Source: Aspidapion aeneum (Eukaryota; Arthropoda; Insecta; Coleoptera; Brentidae). From it: DNA of 64,000 nt. The position numbers were made by a program, and so were the translations under genes. Under the pieces are notes generated by a model that saw nothing but the letters and a program-made list of their open reading frames with translations, was not told where the DNA came from and did no database searches. Position 1 is the first letter of the stretch. The number at the start of each line of letters is the position of its first letter. Below are positions 22,201-31,319 of this stretch, piece after piece. The stretch is taken from positions 132,762,095 to 132,826,094 of the forward strand of contig OY755039.1 of NCBI GenBank assembly GCA_963576565.1, read 5' to 3'.

Positions 22201-24426
22201 CATATGATTAGAGTCAAGGTAATCTTGTAAACAATCAGAGTATTCTTTGTGAAGAGAGGGGTTTTTTAATAAACGATTTTCTAAGCTATAAAATCGTTTT
22301 AGAGCAATAGAGCGGGAGTTAGAGAAAGAGGGCTCTGGTCCTTTAAAGGGGAGAGAGACGACAAATCGACCAGTTTCTGTTCTCTGGAGAGTATCTTTGT
22401 AATTTTTTTCACAAAGCTCATCTTCCGGGTCTATATGAGTTTTTTGAGGGACTTCCTCAATTTGCCAAAAGGCTTTAAGAGTAGAGTCGAGACACTCATT
22501 ATTTGAAATAAAATATGAGCTAATAGAGGGGGTAGAGGGGCGAATTTTTCCGCCTATGATGAGCCAACCAAAAATAGAGTTTAGAGCTGCGGCCTTGTCG
22601 ACACCACATGAAATTTTACCTTCTGTCAAAATAAAAGGAAAAAGTTGAACTCCAATTAAAATATCTACTGGTTTGCATTGATTAAAAGAGGGGTCTGCGA
22701 GCTTTAAATTTGAGATATCGGGGTAGTCACCCTGCGAGAGAGGGGTGAGGGGTTGCTCATTGCAAACTTTTGACAATATTAATAAATCAATGTCAAAAGA
22801 AGGAGAGAGTTGGCCTACCGGTCTTATGGAGCAACTAATGCCACCAGAGGGGGTGCAGCCAGTGTGACCTAAGCCATTTAGGGTTAAATGAGTTTTGTAG
22901 CGAGAGAGACCAATTTTATTTGCAAACTTTTCAGAAATTAAATGCACCTGGCTCCCAGTGTCAATTAGAACCCGCGCTTTATCATAATGTCCTCTACAGT
23001 TTAAAACTTCGACTTGGGCCGTTGCGAGTAAAGAAGATGTCACTGAAATGTTGCTTGTTAAACTGCAAGCGTGAGTTGAGGGGCTACTTGGTAAATTATT
23101 ATTTTCTTGTGAGTTAGAGAGAGTAGGTACTGCCAAAACTTGCGTAGAATGAGTCGGAAGAGGAGCGCTCTGATTCTGATTTTCCAGTGGCGGAGAGCCA
23201 CTAGGAGGGGATCGAGGAATATGGAGTAAATAGTGGTGCATGGAATGGCAAATTCTACACGAATAAGTAGAGTTGCAGGCTTTTAGTGAGTGCCTTGTAC
23301 CGAGGCAATTGGAACACCAATGGTTTTTTCTGACTAAATTTAGTCTTTCTTGAGGGGTTTTACTTTCAAAAACGGGGCATTTATATATACTATGTCCTGA
23401 AATCGTACAGACGGGACAAGCGTTCTGATATGGAGCGCCGCCAGCTGCAAGAGTAGAAAAATTATTACCTCTATATTGAGGTTTTGAGGGAGGTTTAGCA
23501 GTGGCGTAACCAGAAGTTTTAGTTTTATTTAAAATGTTGGCCGATTCTAACGCAAAACATTGCTTAGAAACAAAATCTTTGAGGTCCTCAAAAGAGGGTT
23601 CAGATGAGGAGTCATGCTGAAGTTCATAGCGCGTGACCGTCTCAGAGTCTAATTTTCGAATAAGAATTCGAAAGAGTGGGAAATCCCAGTGCTCAGTTGG
23701 GTAATTTAAATTGGTAAGAGCGTAAACATTATCAGTAAATGTATCTATTAAATTGCGTAAAAGAGCGGGGTTGTTTGTATTTAGTTTGGGCAAATCGGTA
23801 ATTTTGTCCCAATAATGAGTCGCAAGGAGGCGGTTATTTTGGTATCTATTATAAAGCGCATTATAAGCTATAATGTAGTTTGCATCAGTAATTGGCAAGT
23901 TTTTTACCAATGTTAGGGGTTCCTTTTCTAGATACGTTAAAAGTAGCTGAAACTTTCTACTATTAGAGAACATAGTATTATTATGAATGACAGAGTCATA
24001 TAAGCTAATAAAAGTTTGCCAAGAAAACAAATCGCCGGTGAACTTCGGAATATCCACCTTTGGAATGTTGAAGCTCATGTCATTATGACCGGAGCTAGAG
24101 TTTGAGTGAGAGGAGTTGAAGTCATCTTTAGGAGGAAATAACCTTTTATAAGTTGCTTTTATGCTAAAATATTGGTAATCAGTGCCTTGACGAATGACAT
24201 TCTCCTCAGTAAAATCGGGTTGCTCTTTATCAGCTAAATACGCGATTACAGCGTCGTGAAATTTATTAAATTCCTCATAAAAAATGTCCAAGTGATCATA
24301 CCGCATCTCAAAATCAACTTTTTTTAAGGTATCAGACATAGCTTGAGTGGAAATACTAAATATTTCTTTAATGCGATCTATTGCTATGCCCCTAAAGGCG
24401 CGACACTGTTTTTCACTACTCGTCAT
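19207..24426 (-). CDS. BEL/Pao Gag-Pol polyprotein (1739 aa), intact
   Basis: One uninterrupted ORF from a true ATG. Domain order by residue: Gag DUF1759-like region (about 115-280, FTGDLFSWQTF); zinc knuckles from about 337 (CPVCTISGHSIYKC, CSNCLGTRH, CRICHSMHH); aspartic protease with DTGS near 490; reverse transcriptase with YVDDC near 897; and RNase H from about 1072 (FCDSSEKG). These are followed by integrase zinc finger HH...CMTC near 1384-1410; integrase DDE core with Asp near 1452 (GVDYAGPF), Asp near 1517 (FSDCGSNF) and Glu near 1563 (GLWEAGVKS); and a C-terminal DUF5641-type domain (WRLGRVMKCHPGPDG). This is the standard single-ORF layout of BEL/Pao. No env ORF follows. All catalytic motifs are present. 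Confidence 0.97.
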   Translation of the reverse strand: MTSSEKQCRAFRGIAIDRIKEIFSISTQAMSDTLKKVDFEMRYDHLDIFYEEFNKFHDAVIAYLADKEQPDFTEENVIRQGTDYQYFSIKATYKRLFPPKDDFNSSHSNSSSGHNDMSFNIPKVDIPKFTGDLFSWQTFISLYDSVIHNNTMFSNSRKFQLLLTYLEKEPLTLVKNLPITDANYIIAYNALYNRYQNNRLLATHYWDKITDLPKLNTNNPALLRNLIDTFTDNVYALTNLNYPTEHWDFPLFRILIRKLDSETVTRYELQHDSSSEPSFEDLKDFVSKQCFALESANILNKTKTSGYATAKPPSKPQYRGNNFSTLAAGGAPYQNACPVCTISGHSIYKCPVFESKTPQERLNLVRKNHWCSNCLGTRHSLKACNSTYSCRICHSMHHYLLHIPRSPPSGSPPLENQNQSAPLPTHSTQVLAVPTLSNSQENNNLPSSPSTHACSLTSNISVTSSLLATAQVEVLNCRGHYDKARVLIDTGSQVHLISEKFANKIGLSRYKTHLTLNGLGHTGCTPSGGISCSIRPVGQLSPSFDIDLLILSKVCNEQPLTPLSQGDYPDISNLKLADPSFNQCKPVDILIGVQLFPFILTEGKISCGVDKAAALNSIFGWLIIGGKIRPSTPSISSYFISNNECLDSTLKAFWQIEEVPQKTHIDPEDELCEKNYKDTLQRTETGRFVVSLPFKGPEPSFSNSRSIALKRFYSLENRLLKNPSLHKEYSDCLQDYLDSNHMELVSKNIPPSNKIYYIPHHCVIKSESSTTKLRVVFDASCSCPESCPSSLNESMLTGPKLQQEIFDILMSFRLHKYCFTSDLKQMFRQVLINPAHQNYQRILWRFSPDQPVNDYFLKTVTFGVKAAPYLAIRSVIELANIYETEYPLAAHILRSYVYVDDCCFSCESLEKALKAKAQLVAVLGHGGFQLRKWSSNSSEFLKTISPEKCETSYLSFDDQDNTLKILGLKWHPSTDAFSYKVSPLDRPCTKRSVLSEISKIYDPLGFLTPLSFLAKHLIQHFWALGVGWDDPVPEDIQKLWFQYKIQLPKISEISISRFVNSDATSLELHGFCDSSEKGYACCVYLRCISNDSINVNLLCGKSKVASLKRIPLARLELCGAVLLSNLLRHVVNLISSSLQISRIFAWSDSMVTLNWIKSSPHRFKTFVANRVSHIQEKIAPDLWRHVPSKENPSDCASRGLLPDDLIHHDLWWTGPSFLKLPPEEWPQSTIKLTPEVSEEERRLALLGVFTPTHPFDSWLDNYSSLGPIKRIVAYLSRFIHNIKQHTPEARIQGHLTNLELYKALLLLVKHVQYVEFSEEIEKLKKGQLLPKLFRKLHPFLDKNGLLRVGGRLLLSGLSYDRKHPVLLPTKHRLTQLIIEEFHHIFLHPGLQTLQFLITQQFWILSPKRAIAGVLAKCMTCFKVKPTSTSQTPLMGTLPASRINQVKAFKYAGVDYAGPFNITLSKARGIKSQKAYICLFICFTTKALHLELASDLTSDCFIACLRRFVGRRGLISRLFSDCGSNFVGAQKELNGYMKNASEAQNIEWSFNPPSSPHFGGLWEAGVKSVKTHLQKVIGLQVLTYEELYTVLVQVEAMLNSRPILPLSSDASDLSALTPGHFLTMEPLSSAPDEDLTELNVSRLSRWQLVQRIHQDIWRRWHNEYLQTLQQRQKWNKSCKTIELGTLVLIKNELAPPLKWRLGRVMKCHPGPDGVVRAVTLKTAQGVMQRPVVKLCPLPVE

Positions 24427-24921
24427 TTTAAATACCTAATATTTAAAAATAACTACGAGAAAAAAAAATTATATGTATTTAATTTTACTATGCGCGCTAA
24501 ATTCGAATAAAAAGGAAAAAAAACTTTTATTCGCGAAAACCGAGAATGCAATAAAAAACCTGAAATTTATTTCTTATTGACCGAGTTCAAAATACCTACT
24601 GTACCTACTAGGTAAATTAAAGTGTAATATGAAAAGCGCCAAATCTAAGTATGCAATGCATAATACTTTCAAACAATTATATATCCCTTTAAACTGCACA
24701 AGATGTTTATTAGCCCTAAAAAAATAAAAATTTTAATTTTTAAATCGATTTATATAAAAAAAATCGTTTAGGAAACTGAGTTTTAATTTATTAGAAAAGG
24801 GCAAAAAATCAGATACCTACAACGGTTTACCGGTATTTTTAACACCATGAAAACAGATCATCTGCTTTAATAAAAATCTAAATCGCCTTTTCTAAAGAGA
24901 AAATTTAATTTTTTAATTTTG

Positions 24922-24923
<2 letters not shown>

Positions 24924-24957
<34 letters not shown>
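24924..24957. repeat. (AT)n microsatellite in BEL leader
   Basis: About 17 AT dinucleotides followed by T9 lie between the 5' LTR and the gag start, in the untranslated leader. Confidence 0.9.
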
Positions 24958-24968
<11 letters not shown>

Positions 24969-25038
24969 CAAAAGAAGGCTTAAAACAACAAGTGCCAACG
25001 TAAGGGTAGGGGGTGGTTATAGGGGTAGTTCAGTATTT

Positions 25039-25058
25039 GGATTGAAGGACCAAACTTA
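25039..25058 (-). other. Probable BEL primer-binding site
   Basis: Immediately inside the 5' LTR on the minus strand is TAAGTTTGGTCCTTCAATCC. The position is right for a tRNA primer-binding site. I cannot name the tRNA with certainty. Confidence 0.5.
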
Positions 25059-25668
25059 TGTAGCCCATAAGTTGAGGCAGAAGGGACTGTATTGGGAGAG
25101 GGTGTTAAAGGGTAGGTAGAGTGTAGAGAGAGAGAGAGAGGATAAAGTGTAATAAAAAACTATGTCGCTCACCGATATTTGCAGAGTAGTCGCTTACAGG
25201 GCCCTGTTCTCCAGTTCCATGATTCACAGCTACACAGCTTCCACAGATGATAACGCACAGCTTTAATTTTAAAGGGTTTTTAAGGGTGCCAAAGGGCAAA
25301 GAGAATTTAAGGGTAAATTCACACGAGGGACCGCGTGATTGAGTTCGTTTCTTATACGACACTGCGCACTGTCCACTTTTTAGGTTATAGGAAAGAAGGG
25401 AAAAATATATTTATGGACCGCGTAGCGGCACCCGCGTTTTTTGTATGAAAGCATGATAAAAATATATCAATAAAAGGCGATAAAAAGAAAAAACTTCCTG
25501 CTATATTAACAGAATCAATACAAAAAAAGGAGAATTTGTTTTATTTATTTTAATCCTTTAGAATTGTGAATGTCCCAAAAGAGGGCAGTGCAAGTAAAAA
25601 AGTAATATTTTCTAATTACTAAAAATTAATGAATTAATTAAAATAGAGAATTTAGCGGGAGCTAAACA
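25059..25668 (-). repeat. BEL 5' LTR (610 bp)
   Basis: The partner of 18454-19065, with one fewer GA unit. Its outer edge adjoins AAGGTCAGGGAG, which continues foldback element FB-B copy A. Confidence 0.95.
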
Positions 25669-26110
25669 AAGGTCAGGGAGTTACTGGAATAAATGTTTAC
25701 GTTCGGTTCGGTTCGGTTCCGTCCGCTTCGGTTCGGTTTGGTTACACATCCTCTAGGATCCCGGAAAAGAAGCCAGGGAAGTTTTTGTTTTGAAAAAATA
25801 TGTTAGAAAGAGTCCCTTAGTCGAACTATATGAGTTGTGTTAAGTATAGCAAGCCATTGGTTTATTTAACGGTTAAGTAAGTATAACTTATCTGACCTTG
25901 CTCAAACTGTTTAGGTGAATATAACTAAGCAGACCTGATACGCGATATTTTGTACACGCGCTATTTTAATACGAGCTATTTTGATACCCGCTATTTTGAT
26001 CACGCGCTACTTTGATACGCGCTATTTTAAACACGCGCTATTTTGAACACGCGCTGTTATGAACACGCGCTATTTTGATACGCGCTATTTTGATACGCGC
26101 TATTCTGATA
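25669..26110. mobile_element. Foldback element FB-B, copy A, right part (truncated)
   Basis: Matches 28891-29333 of the intact copy: GGTTCGG units, the inverted GGATCC module and the start of the inverted GATACGCGCTATTTT arm. It stops inside the arm at GCTATTCTGATAC, where the second duplicate begins (AATGAACACTAGTGG). The last ~247 bp of the arm are missing here. Confidence 0.85.
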
Positions 26111-26246
26111 CAATGAACACTAGTGGTTTTAGATTTGGCATCTTAAATCACCATAGCAACAAAGTACAAACAAACTGTCAAAACAAAGCCAATTTTGCAG
26201 ATACAAGCGTCTTTTGAATTTTTCAAACAAAAAAATCAGATTTTCA

Positions 26247-27293
26247 ATGGATTCTTCGGACGAAGATCTACCCCAGTCAGTTCTAGAAGCCGCTAGAATC
26301 GCTAATTTGGACCTGCTTCCTTCAAAATCTCGTCACAGGTATGAGAAGGAATATAGTTTGTTTGAGAGATGGTGCCACGCTAAAGGCATCAAATCCCTTC
26401 AAGAAGCTGTTTTTTTGGCATATTTCTCCGAAATTTCCAAAACGTGCAAACCGAATACCCTTTGGTCGAGGTATTCTATGCTCAAAAGTGTAATAAAACT
26501 CAGAAAAAACGTTGACTTAAGCAATTTTTTTAAAGTTACGGCCTACTTGAAAAAACAAAACGTTGGATTTAGACCCAAGAAGGCAAAAATCTTCACAAAA
26601 GAAGAAATTTTCAAGTTTTTAAGCGAAGCTCCTGACCTAGTTTATTTGCATATGAAAGCTGCCACGATTTTTGGTTTGGCGTGCGCATGTCGCCGTGAAG
26701 AACTAGCAAAAATGTGCCTAGATGACATTGAAGAAAAAGGAAATATGATCATTATAAAAATTCCTGACTCAAAAAACCATACATTTAGAAGTTTTGCTAT
26801 TTCAGAAGAAGCCGAGAATGGAAAACTTCTCCAATTGATCCGAAAATATGTCAACTTAAGGAAACCAGAGACCCCACATAGACGGTTCTTCGTAAACTAC
26901 AAAAAAGGAGCATGTACGGTACAATGCATTGGAATTAATACATTCGGTAAAATGCCATCAGATATCGCATGCTATCTGAAGCTTTCAAATCCAGAATTAT
27001 ACACGGGCCACAGCTTCCGACGTTCTGCCGCAACAATGTTGGCAGATTCAGGCGAAGGAATAACCAATATCAAACGACTCGGTGGATGGAAATCTTCAAG
27101 TGTCGCAGAAGGGTACCTTGACAGTTCAACTGGATTCCAAAAAAATATTACGAATAAAATTTTGAAGTTCAGCCACCCTGGTCCTTCAATCCAGCCCCAA
27201 ATGCATGACCACAGTTGCAACAGATGTTTCCGAAAACTTGGAGAACGCAGTAGAGAACCAAAACCCAAGTTTCAAATCTGCCACTTCATTTGA
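26247..27293 (+). CDS. Crypton-type tyrosine recombinase, copy B (348 aa)
   Basis: Intact duplicate of 15780-16826. I see three amino-acid differences: residue 47 Ser to Gly, residue 146 Gly to Cys (three residues before the catalytic Arg149) and residue 302 Ser to Thr. The catalytic Arg149, Lys176, His255, Arg258, Trp281 and Tyr290 are retained. The upstream segment carrying the TATA-like motif of copy A is absent; foldback arm repeats abut the duplicated part 136 bp before the ATG. Expression may therefore differ from copy A. Confidence 0.88.
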   Translation: MDSSDEDLPQSVLEAARIANLDLLPSKSRHRYEKEYSLFERWCHAKGIKSLQEAVFLAYFSEISKTCKPNTLWSRYSMLKSVIKLRKNVDLSNFFKVTAYLKKQNVGFRPKKAKIFTKEEIFKFLSEAPDLVYLHMKAATIFGLACACRREELAKMCLDDIEEKGNMIIIKIPDSKNHTFRSFAISEEAENGKLLQLIRKYVNLRKPETPHRRFFVNYKKGACTVQCIGINTFGKMPSDIACYLKLSNPELYTGHSFRRSAATMLADSGEGITNIKRLGGWKSSSVAEGYLDSSTGFQKNITNKILKFSHPGPSIQPQMHDHSCNRCFRKLGERSREPKPKFQICHFI

Positions 27294-27451
27294 GAAAACA
27301 TTTGCCTCTGCTATCAACTTACAGCACGCTACAAACTGCACCTTTAATATTAATGTTAATAATAATAATTGATTTGATTAAAATGTTTTGAATATAAATA
27401 ACTTTCTGATTAATTTTTAGTTTTTTCCTCACGCTTATAGAAAAAATAATG

Positions 27452-27572
27452 TACCTAACTCGTGCGTAAAGTGTCTTTTCCGCACTTGATTTCTGGCCAA
27501 ACTCCGCTATTGCGTCGTTTGGCCATCTGCAATCGCGTGCGGAAAAGAGGCACTTTTCGCACTAGTTAGGTA
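27452..27572. mobile_element. 121-bp MITE, copy B
   Basis: Same element and position as 16985-17105, with a single visible substitution (CTATTGCG for CTATCGCG). Confidence 0.8.
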
Positions 27573-27586
27573 AACTACTATATTGG

Positions 27587-27907
27587 TTTGCAAGGATTTG
27601 ACTTAATGAGCCAAAGAGTAGATTTCCATACAGTTATGTCACTAGTCTTAGTAAATTGGCCGATGTGCATCTTTCAACAAAAAATGAATTTTATCACTAA
27701 CTGAAGGAAGAACATATAAGTGATGACGAGTATTATAGTATATTTGGGGTCTGTTTAAGTGTAAAAATTTAGGTGATTATTTCGACCTTTATTTAAAAAC
27801 TGACGTCGTTCTCCTTTGCGACATTTTCGGAGACTTTCGATTAAATTCGTTAAAAACATATAACTTAGATTGTGTTCAGTATTTTACACTTCCATCATAG
27901 CCCGAGC
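27587..27907 (+). pseudogene. Type-B DNA polymerase-like fragment, copy B
   Basis: Duplicate of 17120-17440 with the same frame breaks, so the decay predates the duplication. Small differences include TTTATCACTAAC for TTTATCACCAAC. 27908-28266 shows no other feature. Confidence 0.6.
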
Positions 27908-28275
27908 TGTACGTACACCTTAGACACGTTGAAAATAAAGCTAAAAGCATGAAAATTTGTATACATATTCTGTGGAAAAATACAAAATTCTTGACCCGCA
28001 GAACCCTTATTTTGCTTCACTGTGGAAAGGGTGGGGGGAAATACCAATATATTTAAGATTATACTCGTTTTTATATCATTTGTAGTCAGTGATTAAAAAC
28101 AAAAGAGTTTGGTCATTTGACCTTATACGACCTTAAGAAGTTAATATTATTTCGAAAAAACACGATTCTTGAGTATTTTGATTAAAAAAATCAACAATAT
28201 TTGATGGTTATCAAAAGCAAAGCAAAAAAACTTTTAAACTATAAACAAGACCTGTAGAAATTTGCTGTAAATATG

Positions 28276-29580
28276 GGCTCTGTAACGAAATAGCGCGTAT
28301 CAAAATAACACGTATTAAAATAGCGCGCTCACTTGAGCGCGTGTTCAAAATAGCGCGTATCATAACGGCGCGTGAACAAAATAGCGCGTATCATAATGGC
28401 GCGTGTTCAAAATAGCGCGAATCAAAATAGCGCGTATCAAAACAGCGCGTATCAAAATGGCGCGTGTTTAAAATAGCGCGTATCAAAAAAGCGCGTATTC
28501 AAAATAGCGCGTATCAAAATAGCGCGTATCAAAAAAGCGCGTGTTTAAAATAGCGTGTGTTCAAAATAGCGCGTCTTAAAATAGCGTGTCTAAAAATACC
28601 GCGTTTTAAAAGATCGCCATTACAAACGTCGCTGTTACCAAATAATTCGAGTAAGGGGTGTCTTTCTAACATATTTTTTCAAAAAAAAAACTTTCCTGAC
28701 TTTTTTCCCGGGATCCTAAAAGGTGTAACCAAACCGAACCGATTCAAACCCCTACGAACTGAAATGAACCGAACCAAACCGAAACATTTTTTCAAAAAAT
28801 TATTTCCCTAAATTAGCTTCCCGAGCCTTATTTTCGTAGGTTTCTATTCTAACCTGTGACTTGGGAACATTTTTTTTGGTGGAAAAAGGTCAGGGAGTTA
28901 CTGGAATAAATGTTTACGTTCGGTTCGGTTCGGTTCCGTCCGCTTCGGTTCGGTTTGGTTATACATCCTCTAGGATCCCGGAAAAGAAGCCAGGGAAGTT
29001 TTTGTTTTGAAAAAATATGTTAGAAAGAGACCCTTAGTCGAACTATATGAGTTGTGTTAAGTATAGCAAGCCATTGGTTTATTTAACGGTTAAGTAAGTA
29101 TAACTTATCTGACCTTGCTCAAACTGTTTAGGTGAATATAACTAAGCAGACCTGATACGCGATATTTTGTACACGCGCTATTTTAATACAAGCTATTTTG
29201 ATACCCGCTATTTTGATCACGCGCTATTTTGATACGCGCTATTTTAAACACGCGCTATTTTGAACACGCGCTGTTATGAACACGCGCTATTTTGATACGC
29301 GCTATTTTGATACGCGCTATTCTGATACGCGCTATTTTGAACACGCACTATTTTGATACGCGCTATTTTGAACACGCGCTATTCTAAACACGCGCTGTTT
29401 TGAAAAGCGCTGTTTTGATACGCGCTATTTTGATACGCGCTAATTCGAACACGCGCTATTTTGATACGCGCTATTTTGAACACGCGCTATTCTGAACACG
29501 CGCTGTTTTGAAAAGTGTTGTTTTGATACGCGCCATTTTGATACGCGTTATTTTGATACGCGCTATTTCGTTACAGAGCC
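28276..29580. mobile_element. Foldback element FB-B, intact copy, 1305 bp, 9-bp TSD
   Basis: Termini GGCTCTGTAACGAAATAGCG and its complement ending ...GTTACAGAGCC are exact inverted repeats. The direct repeat GTAAATATG flanks both ends (28267-28275 and 29581-29589). The left arm has CGCGC-type 15-nt repeats (about 28290-28610). The core has GGGGTGTCTTTC, an A-tract, GGGATCC and AACCGAACC near 28650-28770, and inverted core modules near 28915-29050. The right arm is made of GATACGCGCTATTTT units. It has no coding capacity. The architecture is the same as FB-A, with an unrelated arm repeat. Confidence 0.9.
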
Positions 29581-29589
29581 GTAAATATG

Positions 29590-29907
29590 TTGTGGCCTTC
29601 AAAGCTTTTTGACTTTGAAAAATGCGCCACAGAAAATGGCATATTCTGAGAACCCAACATTGGTGCATGCTACTCCCATACCAATTAAGTGAAAATTAAT
29701 AAATTTGGAACAAACATGAAAAAGATATCTTTAAAAAAAAATTAACTTATCTTCAACAAATTTATCAAAATATTTTATTTTTTACAATTTAGCACAATAC
29801 AAATTTTATCCAACGGACATTAGATTCTTAATGTACTAAAAGAGTAGAATTGATAACAAAACTGGAACAGATTTGACATTGTTAAAGTTGAATGTAAGTA
29901 GACCCCT
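29590..29907. other. Spacer without recognised feature
   Basis: AT-rich spacer between FB-B and the TSD of FB-C. I see nothing in it. Confidence 0.5.
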
Positions 29908-29916
29908 TTCCGGGGG

Positions 29917-30961
29917 GCATATTTACGTTTCCGTGTTCATTTCATGGCAGCGCTGTTTTGAAATAGACACGGAAATGTTGCACCATATTTGGTTACAAAT
30001 GCGTGTTGATTTTAAGGAGCAGAGGCTCGAACAAGGCACGGATTTGTATTGAATTACGCAGCGCAGGGGTTTACTTATCAGTGCACATTTGAAACTTAAA
30101 TTGGATTCACGTTGTTTATTAGTTTGATTTTGAGGTTATATGTTTGTAAATATGAAAATTATGGAGCAGTTTAAAAGTATTTTTACTAATATTACTCAAG
30201 ATTTTGAAATTCTTAAGTTTGAAGAACACTCTTCCATTAACTATACCTGCAAAGTTCAGTGTTCATTGTCTTACACCGGCAACTACGACGACAGATGTTG
30301 CTCTGTTATTAATAAATTTTAATGATTTAAATGATTTTCACTTGATTTCTAACCACATGAAAATAGAAAGTTTCAAAAACCTAACCTAACGAAAGCTAAT
30401 CAATCAAATCTAACCGAACCGAACCAAAGCAAACTGAACCAATAATTTTTTTCAAAAAAAAAACTTTCCTGAGTTCCTACCCGGGATCCTAGAGGATGTG
30501 AATCCGAACCGAACCGATCCTAACTAAACTAAACCAAACCTAACCTAACCAAACTAAACTACAACACTATTCACACCCTCTAGGATCACGGGAAAGATGT
30601 CAGGAATTTTTTTTTTTAATTCGGTTCGGTTTGGTTCAATTCGGTTCGGATTCACATCCTCTAGGATCCCGGGTAGGAAGTCAGGAAAGTTTTTTTTTTG
30701 AAAAAAATTATTGGTTCAGTTTGCTTTGGTTCGGTTCGGTTAGATTTGATTGATTAGTTTTCGTTATGTTAGCGTTTTAACCTGACAGTTGAATACGCTT
30801 TTGTAATAGTTTAACGAGCGATGTTCTCTTACAGATCCGTGCTCATTTCGAGATCAAAACTCTTAAAATCAACACATATTTAAACCCAAATATATTGTAA
30901 CATTTCCGTGTCTATTTCAAAACCGCGCCGACGTGAAATGAGCACGGAAACGTAAATACGC
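29917..30961. mobile_element. Foldback element FB-C, 1045 bp, 9-bp TSD
   Basis: Ends GCATATTTACGTTTCCGTG and, inverted, GCGTATTTACGTTTCCGTG. TTCCGGGGG flanks both sides (29908-29916 and 30962-30970). The outer arms (about 130 bp) are non-repetitive. The centre (30385-30780) is itself a palindrome built of GATTGATTAG/CTAATCAATC, CCGAACC units and two inverted pairs of the A-tract/GGATCC module shared with FB-A and FB-B. A short ORF at 30140 has no recognisable relatives, and no transposase is seen. Confidence 0.88.
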
Positions 30962-31319
30962 TTCCGGGGGTTACACAAAAGTTTTTGCATCAGAAAAAAA
31001 GCCTGTGAAAAACTTAGTTGACAAAACTTTAAATATCGAATTTTTATCTCTAGAAGTCGATAGAAGTTGTAGCAAAAATCCATCTCCAATTTTTTTTAAA
31101 CAAGTTTCAGGATCTCTCGAACTTTAACATATACATTTCATAATTTTTGAGATGAACCTTTTGGCAGTTATCAGCTGTTTACTATAACAAATAGCACAGG
31201 CCAACGAAAAAAAGTTGTCTCAAAAATAACGATATGAACTGTATCTCAAATTCATACATACACAAAAACATACTATTCAGCTCGACAGTTAATACACCTA
31301 TCATGTGTTTAATTGAAAA

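Larger units (their letters stand above)
18454..25668 (-). mobile_element. BEL/Pao LTR retrotransposon, 7215 bp, young
   Basis: Two direct LTRs (TG...CA) bound a minus-strand gag-pol ORF. The right LTR is the 5' LTR. AAGG occurs on both sides (18450-18453 and 25669-25672). The homologous locus at about 28880-28895 reads straight through GGAAAAAGGTCAGGGAG without the element, so it is an exact empty site. This fixes a 4-bp TSD (5 bp if the shared T is counted). The LTRs differ by eye only in the length of a GA run, and the ORF is intact, so insertion is recent and the copy may be mobile. Confidence 0.95.
26111..29333. repeat. Second unit of a ~3.25-kb tandem duplication
   Basis: Nearly identical to 15647-18453 joined to 25669-26110. 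It includes the recombinase, the MITE, the polymerase fragment and most of the foldback element. Differences are a few substitutions and several fewer CGCGC repeat units in the left arm. The junction GATAC|AATGAACAC has at most about 2 bp of shared sequence. One breakpoint lies within foldback arm repeats. Confidence 0.9.

Noticed and set aside
18364..25362. Pair of near-identical 131- and 85-codon minus-strand frames
   Set aside because: They lie within the BEL LTRs and have no protein-like composition.
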